From Novosphingobium sp. (lineage in GTDB: Bacteria; Pseudomonadota; Alphaproteobacteria; Sphingomonadales; Sphingomonadaceae), in assembly GCA_017744735.1 (NCBI GenBank), contig JAGIAR010000002.1, positions 250,599 through 314,598 of the forward strand: DNA of 64,000 nucleotides, in the 5' to 3' direction. The translations under genes were made by a program, and so were the position numbers. Under the pieces are notes generated by a model, which did no database searches, was not told where the DNA came from, and worked only from the letters and a program-made list of their open reading frames with translations. This document shows, piece after piece, positions 1 through 7,745 of this stretch (the first letter of the stretch is position 1; each line of letters opens with the position of its first letter).

Positions 1-537
1 GCCCAGCTCCGCGCCGTTATGCGCGACCAGCAGCTTTTCGTCCGGCACGCCGCAGGCGCGGTAGCTGTCCGCGGCGAACTCGGAATGGGTCAGGATGCCG
101 AGGCATCGCGGCAGCCGCGCGGTGCGCCGGATCAGCGGGCGCAGCACCGGCAGATCGTCGGGCCAGGGACGGTAGTGATCGGTGACGAAGGGCACCGGAC
201 TGGCACCTCCGGCGGCGAGCATCGCGGGGATTCGGCTGAACAGCACATCGGCGCCGCGAACCTGCGGGCTTTTCAGGGCCTTGCGTAACCACCACAGGCT
301 GGGCAGCGCGGGCGGGCCGGCCCACCGGACCGGGATCTGGACCGTCTCGAAGTCGCCCGTGACGTCGAAATAGTCGCGCAGCATCGCACTGTCGACCGGG
401 CCGTCGGCCGCGAGCCGCGGCAGCAGCAGCGTCACCTCGTGCCCGCGGCGGACAAGCGCGGCAGCGGTGCTCACGGCCTGGTCGCGGTCCGCCTTGTGCA
501 GCGGCTGCGACCAGAGCATCGGATAGGCCAGCTTCAT
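1..537 (-). CDS. Glycosyltransferase family 4, N-terminal part (cut by window edge)
   Basis: The minus-strand frame is open from an ATG at 537 to the window edge, giving 179 residues that begin MKLAYPMLWSQPLHK. It has the look of a GT-B glycosyltransferase N-lobe: an early beta strand, then ALVRRGHEVTLLLPR (nucleotide-sugar glycosyltransferases of family 4 commonly have RGHEV near residue 30), then GILTHSEFAADSYRACGVP and LLVAHNGAELG, the hinge before the donor-binding lobe. The donor lobe and the E-x7-E motif lie outside the window. It starts 14 bases after the nucleotidyltransferase gene stops, so it is probably the third gene of the inositol operon. By inference it may glycosylate the inositol product, as mannosyltransferases do with phosphatidylinositol; the sugar and acceptor cannot be read from the sequence. 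Confidence 0.75.
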   Translation of the reverse strand, partial: MKLAYPMLWSQPLHKADRDQAVSTAAALVRRGHEVTLLLPRLAADGPVDSAMLRDYFDVTGDFETVQIPVRWAGPPALPSLWWLRKALKSPQVRGADVLFSRIPAMLAAGGASPVPFVTDHYRPWPDDLPVLRPLIRRTARLPRCLGILTHSEFAADSYRACGVPDEKLLVAHNGAELG

Positions 538-550
538 TGCGCGCCCCACC

Positions 551-1264
551 TCAGGACAGTGCGGCTTCCGCCATATCGTAGGCCTTGCGGTCGTCGACAT
601 CGAGCCACCACAGATCGCCTGCGTCGAAGGTGCTCGCAAGCCCGCGCTCGGCCAGCGCCTTGACGCCTTCCGACAGGCTGCCCTTGCCGCCGGCGGCGAT
701 CGACGCGGCGATCGCTTCGCCCAGTGCGGGCGTGGCGGTGAAGATGCCGGTATCGAAGCAGTCGTAGGTCTCGAGCAGCTTGCCGATCCGCACGATCCTG
801 CCGGCGGAATCGGTTGCGACGCAGGTCACGTCCTCGAGATCCACCGCGGGATTGTCGAGCCGGCGATCCACCGCAAGGCGCAATTCGTCCCCCGCGGGCT
901 GGGAGGCGATCAAGCCCGCGAGAATCGCCGGATCGAAGATATGGTCCGCCATCAGCAGGATGAAGCGTTCGCCGTCGGCGTGCGCGATCCCGCTCATCAC
1001 CGAATAGCCGTTGGGCAGCGACCAGTCGGGCGTGCGGACGCATTCGATCGGCAGGCCGGTGCGTTCGGACAGGTTCGCGACGAAGCGTTCGACCGCTTCG
1101 GCCTCGTGTCCCGTGACCACCACGAACGACGTCGCCCCGCCCGCCGCGGAACGGCGCACGATATGCTCGATCAGCGGCGTGCCGGCGACCGGGGTGAGCG
1201 GCTTGGAATCCGAAACCTCGCGCAGCCGGCTACCGAAGCCGGCTGCGATGATGAGGCACTTCAT
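551..1264 (-). CDS. Sugar/alcohol-phosphate nucleotidyltransferase, probable inositol-1-phosphate cytidylyltransferase
   Basis: This is a 237-residue nucleotidyltransferase. It opens MKCLIIAAGFGSRLR, the glycine-rich NTP-binding loop of the GlmU/RmlA-like fold, followed by SDSKPLTPVAGTPLI with the usual lysine. The sequence LLMADHIFDP (about residue 110) carries the metal-binding Asp region; the same type of motif occurs in cytidylyltransferases that activate inositol phosphate or phosphocholine. The start ATG overlaps the stop of the inositol-phosphate synthase gene (ATGA at 1261-1264), so the two are translationally coupled. The neighbours (synthase upstream, CDP-alcohol phosphatidyltransferase divergent) suggest the reaction CTP + inositol phosphate to CDP-inositol. 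Phosphocholine cytidylyltransferase is the usual automatic label and remains an alternative. Confidence 0.8.
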   Translation of the reverse strand: MKCLIIAAGFGSRLREVSDSKPLTPVAGTPLIEHIVRRSAAGGATSFVVVTGHEAEAVERFVANLSERTGLPIECVRTPDWSLPNGYSVMSGIAHADGERFILLMADHIFDPAILAGLIASQPAGDELRLAVDRRLDNPAVDLEDVTCVATDSAGRIVRIGKLLETYDCFDTGIFTATPALGEAIAASIAAGGKGSLSEGVKALAERGLASTFDAGDLWWLDVDDRKAYDMAEAALS

Positions 1265-2367
1265 TCGGCGGCGAGTGCGAGATCGCCAGCGATGAATTCG
1301 TCGGTCAGGCGGGCAGCCACGTCGTCGGTGAACTGCTGCGCCGGGTGCTTGCAGTAGAAGGCCGAGGGGCCGACCAGCGCACCGGCCATGCCGCGATCGA
1401 GGCCGAGCTTGCAGCAACGGATCGCGTCGAGCGACACGGCGGCCGAGTTCGGGCTGTCTTCCACCGACAGGCGGACTTCGATGTTCATCGGAACGTCGCC
1501 GAACAGCGTGCCTTCCATGCGCAGGAAGCACAGCTTGTTGTCGTTCAGCCACGGGATGTAGTCGCTGGGGCCGACGTGGATGTTCTCGTCCGCGAGACGC
1601 TCGGCCAGCAGGGCCTGAACCGCTTCGGTTTTCGATTCCTTCTTCGACGAAAGCCGCGCGCGGTCCGCCATGTTGAGGAAGTCGGTGTTGCCGCCCGTGT
1701 TGAGCTGGTAGGTGTGCTGCACCGGCACGCCGCGCTGGGCGAACAGGTTGGCGAGCGCACGGTGGACGATGGTCGCGCCGAGCTGCGCCTTGATGTCGTC
1801 ACCGACGATCGGCAGGCCCTTGGCGACGAACCTGGCTTCCCATTCCGGGTCGCTGGCGATGAACACCGGCATGCAGTTGACCACGCCGACGCCCGCTTCG
1901 AGCGCGCATTCCATGTAGAAATGCACCGCTTCGATCGAACCGACCGGCAGGTAGTTCACCAGCACGTCCGCACCCGAATCCTTCAGCGCGGCGATGATCG
2001 TGGCCTTGTCGGCCTCGGTCTGGCGCGAAACGCGGAAGCTGCGGTCCGCCGCAACGCTTTCCATGTGGCCGGCGACGCCATCGAGCACGCGGCCCATGAT
2101 GACCTTGCCGCCGGTCGGCTCGATGTTCGGCGCGAACACTGCGGTGCAGTTCGGCGCGGCGAAGATCGCGTCGGCGATGTCGAGCCCGACCTTGCGTTCA
2201 TCGACGTCGATTCCCAGCACGAACTGGATGTCGGTAGGGCCGTAGCCGCCGATCGTCTCGTGAATCAGCCCGGTCGGGGCGTTGTTCGAGCCGTAGTAGG
2301 TGACGCCCTGAACCAGCGAGCTGGCACAGTTTCCGACGCCGAGGATTGCGACCTTGATAGGATCCAT
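1261..2367 (-). CDS. Myo-inositol-phosphate synthase (inositol-3-phosphate synthase)
   Basis: This 368-residue enzyme should convert glucose 6-phosphate to inositol phosphate with bound NAD+. The N-terminus has the Rossmann loop VAILGVGNCASSLVQG. Family landmarks follow: NYLPVGS, GDDIKAQLGATIVHR and QLNTGGNTDF, typical of the short actinobacterial/archaeal type of synthase rather than the longer eukaryotic one. The ATG at 2367 gives the canonical MDPIKVAILG start; a longer frame reaches 2427 but adds a low-quality N-terminus. It is the first gene of a minus-strand operon and faces the CDP-alcohol phosphatidyltransferase across a 253-base divergent promoter region that is richer in AT than the genes. 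It supplies the inositol headgroup for the module. Confidence 0.92.
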   Translation of the reverse strand: MDPIKVAILGVGNCASSLVQGVTYYGSNNAPTGLIHETIGGYGPTDIQFVLGIDVDERKVGLDIADAIFAAPNCTAVFAPNIEPTGGKVIMGRVLDGVAGHMESVAADRSFRVSRQTEADKATIIAALKDSGADVLVNYLPVGSIEAVHFYMECALEAGVGVVNCMPVFIASDPEWEARFVAKGLPIVGDDIKAQLGATIVHRALANLFAQRGVPVQHTYQLNTGGNTDFLNMADRARLSSKKESKTEAVQALLAERLADENIHVGPSDYIPWLNDNKLCFLRMEGTLFGDVPMNIEVRLSVEDSPNSAAVSLDAIRCCKLGLDRGMAGALVGPSAFYCKHPAQQFTDDVAARLTDEFIAGDLALAAE

Positions 2368-2620
2368 TGATGTCTGCCCAGAGAAAGTGAGTGGTGACGC
2401 GTTCACAGAACTAACGGGAAAGGTCAAGAATCCATTGTCGTTCCGTAATCAGCTTTACACAATTGCGCCGTCCGGACCTGCCGTTCCCAATTTCAACAGT
2501 TTATGTCGAAGCCGCTCCCCGGCCCGGTCATGCTGGCCGGCGAATCCCGCATTCGGGCATCAGACGGCGCGGATCGCCATCGGCCTTTGAAAATTGCTGC
2601 GCGATGAATAGAAGCGCCTG

Positions 2621-3556
2621 ATGGTAAGCGTCACCACCCCGGTTCGGCACCCGAACAAAGCGATGAATGGCAAGCCGCCCGAAGTCGAGGGCTGGCTGAA
2701 CATGCACGTCTATCACCCGCTGTCCGACCGCCTGGCGATCGCGCTGTGCCCGACCGGGGTCACCCCGAACATGGTTTCGTTCGGCGGCTTCCTGCTGATC
2801 TGCGGCGCGGGGGCGGCCTATACCGGACTCCCGTGGCCGGTTTCCGCCGCGCTCGGCTTCCTGCTCCACATCTCGTGGCATGTCGTCGACGGGGCCGACG
2901 GCGCGCTCGCCCGGATGACCGGGAAGGCCTCGTCCATCGGCGAGCTGGTCGATGGCGTGTGCGACTATGCCGGGCACGTGGTGCTCTATGTCGCGCTGGC
3001 GCAGTTCCTGTCGCTGTGGCTGGGCGGCTGGGCCTGGGCCGCCGCCTGGGCGGCGGCGATCTCGCACATCGTCCAGTCCAACCACACCGAGACCGAGCGG
3101 CGGATCTATCGCTGGTGGGCCTATGGCACCGGCTGGATCGGCCAGGTGCAACAGCAGGGCGAAGGGGTGTTCGGCGCGCGCAACTGGTTCACCCTCACCT
3201 TCGGCTGGTTGATCTATCCCTATCTCTGGCTGTCGCGGGCGATGAACCCCAACTCCGCCGAGATCGACGCGCTGCTCGCTACGGGCGCCGGCGATCCGCT
3301 GCTCGTCGAACGGATGCGCCGGATCGTGCGCGAGGAAGCCCGGGTGCCGGTTCTGTTCCAGCATCTCGTCGGACCCAACCCGCGGGCGATCGTGCTGGGC
3401 ATATCGATGGCGTTCGGCAGCCCGCTGTGGTTCTTCCTGTTCACCATGGGGCCGCAGAACGCGATGCTGGCGATTTCGGTCTACCAGCACCACACGATGA
3501 ACCGCCGGGTGGCGGCACGGCTGCGCGCGGAACTGGCCGGGGCGCGTTCGGGCTGA
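2621..3556 (+). CDS. CDP-alcohol phosphatidyltransferase family membrane enzyme
   Basis: The 311-residue integral membrane protein has the full CDP-alcohol phosphotransferase signature: D90-G-x-D93-G-x2-A-R98, eight residues, G107-x3-D111-x3-D115. All four catalytic or metal-binding aspartates are present. Hydrophobic segments surround it (about 52-68, 72-90, 117-150, and two near the C-terminus). Family members transfer a phosphoalcohol between a CDP-linked donor and an alcohol acceptor. Beside inositol-phosphate synthase and a nucleotidyltransferase, it probably joins inositol phosphate to a lipid or a second alcohol. Whether CDP-inositol or CDP-diacylglycerol is the donor cannot be told from the motif. 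The start is uncertain: ATG 2621 has no good ribosome site, and ATG 2663 (MNGKPPEV) is possible. Confidence 0.85.
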   Translation: MVSVTTPVRHPNKAMNGKPPEVEGWLNMHVYHPLSDRLAIALCPTGVTPNMVSFGGFLLICGAGAAYTGLPWPVSAALGFLLHISWHVVDGADGALARMTGKASSIGELVDGVCDYAGHVVLYVALAQFLSLWLGGWAWAAAWAAAISHIVQSNHTETERRIYRWWAYGTGWIGQVQQQGEGVFGARNWFTLTFGWLIYPYLWLSRAMNPNSAEIDALLATGAGDPLLVERMRRIVREEARVPVLFQHLVGPNPRAIVLGISMAFGSPLWFFLFTMGPQNAMLAISVYQHHTMNRRVAARLRAELAGARSG

Positions 3557-3616
3557 ACGCCCGTCGCAGCTGTGGAGCGGATCGTCGCCCGCCCCCAACC
3601 TGCATCAAGCGCGGAC

Positions 3617-3642
3617 GGAACGGATGAGAACGGGGCGCAGTT
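3617..3642 (+). promoter_or_regulatory. Candidate EcfG-type (general stress sigma) promoter of the hemerythrin gene
   Basis: GGAAC at 3617-3621, a 17-base spacer, then AGTT at 3639-3642. The known EcfG consensus is GGAAC-N16/17-CGTT, so only the first base of the -10 element differs. It lies just upstream of a strong ribosome site (AAGGAGA, about 3652-3658) and the ATG at 3665. Confidence 0.5.
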
Positions 3643-3664
3643 CTTCCCGCGAAGGAGAAGACCG

Positions 3665-4162
3665 ATGCCCAACCCCGAATTCACCGACGCGATCGCCCTG
3701 CTGAAAGCCGACCACCGCAAGGTCGAGGAGCTGTTCGAGCAGTTCGAGAATACGAGCGGAAGCAGCCGCAAGCAGAAGATCGCGCACGAGATCTGCGTCG
3801 AGCTCAAGATCCACACCACGATCGAGGAAGAAATCTTCTACCCCGCCTTCGAGGGCAAGATCGAGGAGGACACGCTGCGCGAAGCCTATGTCGAGCACGA
3901 CGGCGCCAAAGTGCTGGTGAACGACATCGAAGCCTCGTCGCCCGACGACGAATTCTACGACTCCAAGGTCAAGGTTCTGTCGGAAGAGATCGAGCACCAT
4001 GTCGGGGAGGAAGAGCGGCCGGCCGAAGGCATGTTCGCGCAATGCCGCGAGACCGACATCGACCTGGTCGAGCTGCGCGACCGGATGCTGGCTCGCAAGC
4101 AGGAGCTGCAGGAACAGGGCGACCTCCCCCCGGCCCGGTTGAGCGTCGTCGACGCGGCTTGA
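3665..4162 (+). CDS. Hemerythrin HHE domain protein
   Basis: A 165-residue four-helix protein with the histidine/glutamate pattern of bacterial hemerythrin-like HHE domains: H17 in ADHRKVEELF, H50 and E54 in IHTTIEEEIFYP, H78 in VEHDGAK, and H111/H112 with E116 in EHHVGEEE. These residues should bind a di-iron centre for oxygen, nitric oxide or peroxide handling. A frame extends back to 3572, but the ATG at 3665 is chosen because AAGGAGA lies directly upstream and the HHE domain begins a few residues in. The candidate EcfG promoter at 3617 would make it part of the general stress response. It is followed by a strong hairpin shared with the convergent KGG gene. Confidence 0.88.
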   Translation: MPNPEFTDAIALLKADHRKVEELFEQFENTSGSSRKQKIAHEICVELKIHTTIEEEIFYPAFEGKIEEDTLREAYVEHDGAKVLVNDIEASSPDDEFYDSKVKVLSEEIEHHVGEEERPAEGMFAQCRETDIDLVELRDRMLARKQELQEQGDLPPARLSVVDAA

Positions 4163-4170
4163 GCGGCGCG

Positions 4171-4216
4171 CACGAAAAGAGGGCGGCATGGTCATCCATG
4201 CCGCCCTCTTTTCGTG
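4171..4216. terminator. Bidirectional hairpin terminator
   Basis: A perfect inverted repeat: the left arm starts CACGAAAAGAGGG at 4171 and the right arm ends CCCTCTTTTCGTG at 4216. The arms are 21 bases with a 4-base loop (TCAT, 4192-4195). It lies between the convergent hemerythrin and KGG genes. An A-run on one side and a T-run on the other let it work in both directions. Confidence 0.85.
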
Positions 4217-4226
4217 CCGTTGGCGC

Positions 4227-4520
4227 TCAGCCGGCCTTGCGGCGGCGGGTTTCCCACCCTTTCTTCGCCGCAGCAGAGCGCTGCGCGTGCGACTGGCTCG
4301 AGCCGCCGATCCGCCCGCCCTTGCGCGAAGACGCGTGGCTGACCTTGTGCCCGCGGCCGGAGCCGGACTTCTTGCCGCCGCCGGTTTCCTTGTTGACCGT
4401 CGCCCAGGCCCGGCTTTCGGCCTCCTCTTTGCTCACGCCGCGCTTTTCGTAGCCTTCCTCGATATGCTCGGCCTGGCGCTTCTGCTTGTCGGTATAGCTG
4501 CTCTTGTCACCCTGGGGCAT
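4227..4520 (-). CDS. Small basic KGG-type stress protein (often labelled plasmid stabilization protein)
   Basis: A 97-residue hydrophilic protein starting MPQGDKSSYTDKQKRQAE. It contains HIEEGYEKRGVSKEEAESRA and AWATVNKETGGGKKSGSG, then a basic tail with SRKGGRIGG and KKGWETRRRK. This sequence family is widespread in proteobacteria and is usually annotated as plasmid stabilization protein, although this is a chromosomal setting and no partner toxin is visible. KGG-like repeats occur in stress-induced proteins. The ATG at 4520 is supported by AGGAGAG nine bases upstream; a longer frame to 4691 lacks such support. A near-consensus EcfG promoter lies at 4554-4578. Function is unknown; a desiccation or general stress role is an inference. 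Confidence 0.75.
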   Translation of the reverse strand: MPQGDKSSYTDKQKRQAEHIEEGYEKRGVSKEEAESRAWATVNKETGGGKKSGSGRGHKVSHASSRKGGRIGGSSQSHAQRSAAAKKGWETRRRKAG

Positions 4521-4553
4521 CGGAACTCTCCTGTGTCTGGTTGATGACCTGAC

Positions 4554-4578
4554 AACGGCGGCCGGCGGCGGCGTTTCC
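4554..4578 (-). promoter_or_regulatory. Candidate EcfG-type promoter of the KGG gene
   Basis: Read on the minus strand: GGAAA (4578-4574), 16-base spacer, CGTT (4557-4554). It has one mismatch to GGAAC-N16-CGTT and lies 34 bases upstream of the ATG at 4520. Confidence 0.4.
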
Positions 4579-4588
4579 GGCCGGCCCG

Positions 4589-4822
4589 CTATTGCGGCGC
4601 CGGATTGCCCGCCGCCTGCGCCGAATGGCCCAGCTCCCAATAGCCGACCTCGCGCCGGCGGATCGCGCAGAGCATTTCGTCGTCGCGCCACAGTTCCGCA
4701 TTCCGCCCCGGCGCCTCGCTATGCGCGACGATCAGCGCCTCGGCCGCGTCCTCCGCGTCGAATTCGATCACCTTGGCCTCGCCGCGGCCGTCGGCAGTGA
4801 AGACGAGCTGGTAGGTATTCAT
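4589..4822 (-). CDS. Small hypothetical protein coupled to topoisomerase IB
   Basis: A 77-residue protein beginning MNTYQLVFTADGRGEAKVIEF and containing ALIVAHSEAPGRNAELWRDD and REVGYWELG. No known domain is recognised; it looks like a small soluble alpha/beta protein. The ATG at 4822 overlaps the stop of topoisomerase IB (ATGA, 4819-4822) and has AGGAGC upstream within the end of that gene, so it is very probably co-translated with the topoisomerase. No signal peptide or membrane segment is visible. A role near topoisomerase IB is only suggested by position. Confidence 0.7.
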   Translation of the reverse strand: MNTYQLVFTADGRGEAKVIEFDAEDAAEALIVAHSEAPGRNAELWRDDEMLCAIRRREVGYWELGHSAQAAGNPAPQ

Positions 4823-5802
4823 TGCAAGCTCCTGTGTTTGCGGGGTTGGATGAAAGCGAGGAAGCCGCGCTCGCCGGGGCTGAGCCAGCGGGTCGCACGG
4901 GGCAGTTTCGCGGGCAGTTTCCGCCCCTTCCCGGTCTTGGCCAGTTCGATCAGCGCGGGGTGGATGTAGGATTTGCGGGCGATCGCCGGGGTGTTGCAGA
5001 GATGCTCGGCGACATGGGCCAGCATGCCCTTGAGCCGCGGCCCATCGCCTGCTTCCATCAGATATTCGAACGCCAGCACGCTCGCGCGCCAGGTGCGGAA
5101 ATCCTTGGCGGTGTACTCCTCGCCCATCGTCTCGTGGATATAGGCGTTGACCTCCGACGAGCGGATCGGATGGAACTCCCCCCCGGCGTCGCGATACTGG
5201 AACAGCCGCTGGCCGGGCAGTTCCTGCATCTGCCGCACGAAGCGGATCAGCCGCCGGTCGGTGACGGTGAGCAGGCACTGCTTGCCCGACTTGGCCTTGA
5301 ATTTGAGGCACAGGCGGTTGCCTTGGAGCCGCGCGTGGCGCCGCCGCAGCGTGGTGGCGCCGAAACTGCCGTTCTCCTTGGTGTAGCTTTCGTTGCCCAC
5401 GCGGATCCGCCCGCTGTCGAGCAACCGCACGACCGAGGCGATCGCGCGCTCGGCGGTGAGATTGCGCCGGGCCAGATCGTGCTCCACCCGCGCGCGGATC
5501 TTCGGCAGGTCGCGCCCGAAGGCGGCGCAATGATCGAACTTGCGCGCATCGCGCCGGGCGACGAACGCGGGGTTGTAACGATACTGCCGGCGTCCGCGCG
5601 CATCGAAGCCGATCGCGAGGATGTGCGAATTGGCATCGGGCGCGAACCAGGCATTCTCATATGCGGGCGGCAGACCGATCGCGTTGAGCCGGTCGATCTC
5701 GGCGCGGTCGGTGATGCGCTCGCCGTCGGCCTGGTAATAGGCCCAATGACCGCGCAACTTGCGGCGCGTGATCGCGGGCGTTTCAGTGTCGGCGTAATGC
5801 AT
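4819..5802 (-). CDS. DNA topoisomerase IB (poxvirus-like bacterial type)
   Basis: A 327-residue type IB topoisomerase that relaxes supercoils through a 3'-phosphotyrosyl intermediate. The catalytic tyrosine is Y279 in ARKSYIHPALIEL, the signature of poxviral and bacterial TopIB. Other expected catalytic positions are visible: Arg in GATTLRRRH (about 153), Lys in FKAKSGKQ (about 171-174), Arg in KDFRTWRAS (236-239) and His in AEHLCN (267). Its length fits the bacterial family (about 330-350). The start is MHYADTETP at 5802; the frame is open to 5847. In sphingomonads and other alphaproteobacteria these enzymes often lie among stress genes, as here between a KGG protein and a DUF4142 lipoprotein. 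Confidence 0.92.
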   Translation of the reverse strand: MHYADTETPAITRRKLRGHWAYYQADGERITDRAEIDRLNAIGLPPAYENAWFAPDANSHILAIGFDARGRRQYRYNPAFVARRDARKFDHCAAFGRDLPKIRARVEHDLARRNLTAERAIASVVRLLDSGRIRVGNESYTKENGSFGATTLRRRHARLQGNRLCLKFKAKSGKQCLLTVTDRRLIRFVRQMQELPGQRLFQYRDAGGEFHPIRSSEVNAYIHETMGEEYTAKDFRTWRASVLAFEYLMEAGDGPRLKGMLAHVAEHLCNTPAIARKSYIHPALIELAKTGKGRKLPAKLPRATRWLSPGERGFLAFIQPRKHRSLQ

Positions 5803-5926
5803 GGCGGTGCAGGCGGGGGTCTCTGGAACGGAACCGTGCACCCCCAACGCACGAACTCGAAAATGGTTGTCGCAGAAGCGGTTGCGGCGCCACCCCCACC
5901 GAATTCACGCTTTTTTTCGCAGCTGC

Positions 5927-5951
5927 GGAACGCGAAGCGGGGGAAACCATT
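5927..5951 (+). promoter_or_regulatory. Possible EcfG-type promoter of the DUF4142-glycosyltransferase operon
   Basis: GGAAC at 5927-5931, 16-base spacer, CATT at 5948-5951. There is one mismatch in the -10 element (CGTT expected). The ATG of the DUF4142 gene is 30 bases downstream, a normal leader length. Confidence 0.35.
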
Positions 5952-5981
5952 GCACCATCGGAGGGGTTGGAGATCGCGTGC

Positions 5982-6524
5982 ATGCAGCATCGTATTCCTC
6001 TGTTGGCCTTGTCGGCCCTTGCCCTTTCAGCCTGCAATTCGTCGCCCGGCGAAACCGCCGACCAGGCCCCGGCGCAGACGCCGTCGAAGGGCTCCGCCTC
6101 CGCTGTCGCAGGGCAGCAATTCGTCGACACGGTGTCCGCAAGCGATCTGTACGAAACCGAAGCCGGCGAACTCGCCAAGGCCAACGGCGGCTCCCGGGCG
6201 GTGAAGGATTTCGGCGCGATGATGGTCAAGGATCATGCGGGTTCGACCGCCAGCCTGAAGACCGCGGTCGCGGCCAATCCCGACCTGATGCTGACCCCGC
6301 AGCTCACCTCCGACCAGCAGGCCAAGCTCGATCAGCTCAAGCAGGCCAAGGGCGCCGCGTTCGACGATCTCTATGCCGCGCAGCAGGTCGGCGCGCACGA
6401 GGAGGCGCTGGGGCTGCTGGAGGATTACGCGACCAGCGGCACCGACCCGGCGTTGCGCGAATTCGCGGGCAAGGCGGCGCCCACCGTCGAACGCCATCTC
6501 GACGCCGCGAGGAAGCTCTCGTGA
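5982..6524 (+). CDS. DUF4142 family lipoprotein
   Basis: A 180-residue exported protein. The N-terminus MQHRIPLLALSALALSACNSS is a lipoprotein signal with lipobox LSAC, so the mature protein should begin at Cys 18. The rest matches the DUF4142 pattern: QQFVDTVSASDLYETEAGEL, then VKDFGAMMVKDHAGSTASL and HEEALGLLEDYA, predicting a ferritin-like helical bundle. The ATG at 5982 is chosen because it directly precedes the signal peptide and has GGAG 9 bases upstream; a TTG at 5967 is the alternative. DUF4142 proteins are common stress-induced envelope proteins of unknown activity. The stop overlaps the GTG of the next gene, so it heads an operon with a glycosyltransferase and a glycogen-debranching-like enzyme. 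Confidence 0.85.
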   Translation: MQHRIPLLALSALALSACNSSPGETADQAPAQTPSKGSASAVAGQQFVDTVSASDLYETEAGELAKANGGSRAVKDFGAMMVKDHAGSTASLKTAVAANPDLMLTPQLTSDQQAKLDQLKQAKGAAFDDLYAAQQVGAHEEALGLLEDYATSGTDPALREFAGKAAPTVERHLDAARKLS

Positions 6525-7651
6525 GCGCCGCCCTCCGCATGCGCCCGCTCAAGATAGCGCAGATCGCCCCGCTCGCCGAAAGCGTTCCGCCCAAACTCTA
6601 TGGCGGCACCGAGCGGGTGGTCTCGTGGCTGACCGAGGAACTGGTCCGCCAGGGCCACGACGTGACCGTCTTCGCCAGCGGCGATTCGGTCACCTCGGCC
6701 AAGCTGGTCTCGGTGACCGAGCAAGCCCTGCGGCTCAATCCGCTGGTGCGCGACACGCTGGGCTATCACGTGATGCTGCTGGAGGAAGTCCGCCGCCGCG
6801 CGCACGAATTCGACGTGATCCATTTCCACATCGACCTGATCCAGGCGCCGTTCGAACGCACGCTGGGCATCCCCTCGCTGACCACGCTGCACGGGCGGCT
6901 GGATCTGCCCGACCTGGTGCCGTTCTACCGCGCCTTTCCGGACCTGCCGCTCGTCTCGATCTCGAACAACCAGCGCCTGCCGATGCCGCCGGTCAACTGG
7001 CTGGGGACCGTGCTGCACGGCCTGCCGGCGAGCCTGCTGCCCGGCACTGTCGACCCCCAAGGCGGCTATCTCGCCTTCCTCGGCCGCATCTCCCCCGAAA
7101 AGCGGCCCGACCGCGCGATCGAGATCGCCGCGCAGACCGGCATCCCGCTCAAGATCGCGGCCAAGATCGACAATGCCGATCGCGACTACTGGAACGAGAC
7201 GATCGCCCCGCTAGTGGCGAAGCACGGCGACGTGGTCGAGTTCGTGGGCGAGATCAACGACCAGCAGAAGGCGCAATTCCTCGGCAATGCGAAGGCGCTG
7301 CTGTTTCCGATCGACTGGCCCGAGCCGTTCGGCCTGGTGATGATCGAGGCGATGGCCTGCGCCACCCCGGTGATCGCCTTCCGCTGCGGCTCGGTGCCCG
7401 AGGTGATCGACCACGGCGTGACCGGCTTCATCGTCGACGACATCGCCGGGGCGGTCGCCGCGGTCGGGCAGCTCGACCGCTTGCCGCGCGAAGGCGTGCG
7501 CGCCCGGTTCGAAGCCCGCTTCACCGCAGAGCGGATGGCGCGGGACTATGTCGCGCTGTACGAATATCTGGTCGACGCGAACCTGCACCGGACGGACAAT
7601 GTGGTGCTGCTCCACGAACCCGAGCGGCCACTCACCCCAAGGATCGCCTGA
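6521..7651 (+). CDS. Glycosyltransferase family 4
   Basis: A 376-residue GT-B enzyme. The N-lobe shows KLYGGTERVVSWLTEELVRQ and GHDVTVFASGDS; the C-lobe has LAFLGRISPEKRPDRAIEIA and EPFGLVMIEAMACATPVIA, the E-x7-E donor-binding motif of GT4. The GTG at 6521 overlaps the preceding stop (GTGA, 6521-6524); an ATG at 6539 is an alternative. It probably makes a storage or compatible-solute glycoside, because the next gene encodes an amylo-alpha-1,6-glucosidase-like hydrolase and the pair recurs in sphingomonad stress islands (recalled, not searched). Donor and acceptor cannot be assigned. Confidence 0.85.
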   Translation: MSAALRMRPLKIAQIAPLAESVPPKLYGGTERVVSWLTEELVRQGHDVTVFASGDSVTSAKLVSVTEQALRLNPLVRDTLGYHVMLLEEVRRRAHEFDVIHFHIDLIQAPFERTLGIPSLTTLHGRLDLPDLVPFYRAFPDLPLVSISNNQRLPMPPVNWLGTVLHGLPASLLPGTVDPQGGYLAFLGRISPEKRPDRAIEIAAQTGIPLKIAAKIDNADRDYWNETIAPLVAKHGDVVEFVGEINDQQKAQFLGNAKALLFPIDWPEPFGLVMIEAMACATPVIAFRCGSVPEVIDHGVTGFIVDDIAGAVAAVGQLDRLPREGVRARFEARFTAERMARDYVALYEYLVDANLHRTDNVVLLHEPERPLTPRIA

Positions 7652-7745
7652 CTGCCATCATGCCTGACCACGGGAGGTCGTTACGGCTGAACTGAAACCG
7701 ATTGCCGCCAGCGAGGTCACCCCGGTCAAGGGGCCGACCGGCGCC

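Noticed and set aside
1..3556. Di-myo-inositol phosphate synthesis as in hyperthermophiles
   Set aside because: The gene set is similar, but the neighbours suggest a mesophile and a glycosyltransferase follows; a lipid or glycolipid product seems more likely.
4227..4520. Plasmid stabilisation / toxin-antitoxin role for the KGG protein
   Set aside because: No partner toxin gene is adjacent, and the surroundings are chromosomal stress genes.
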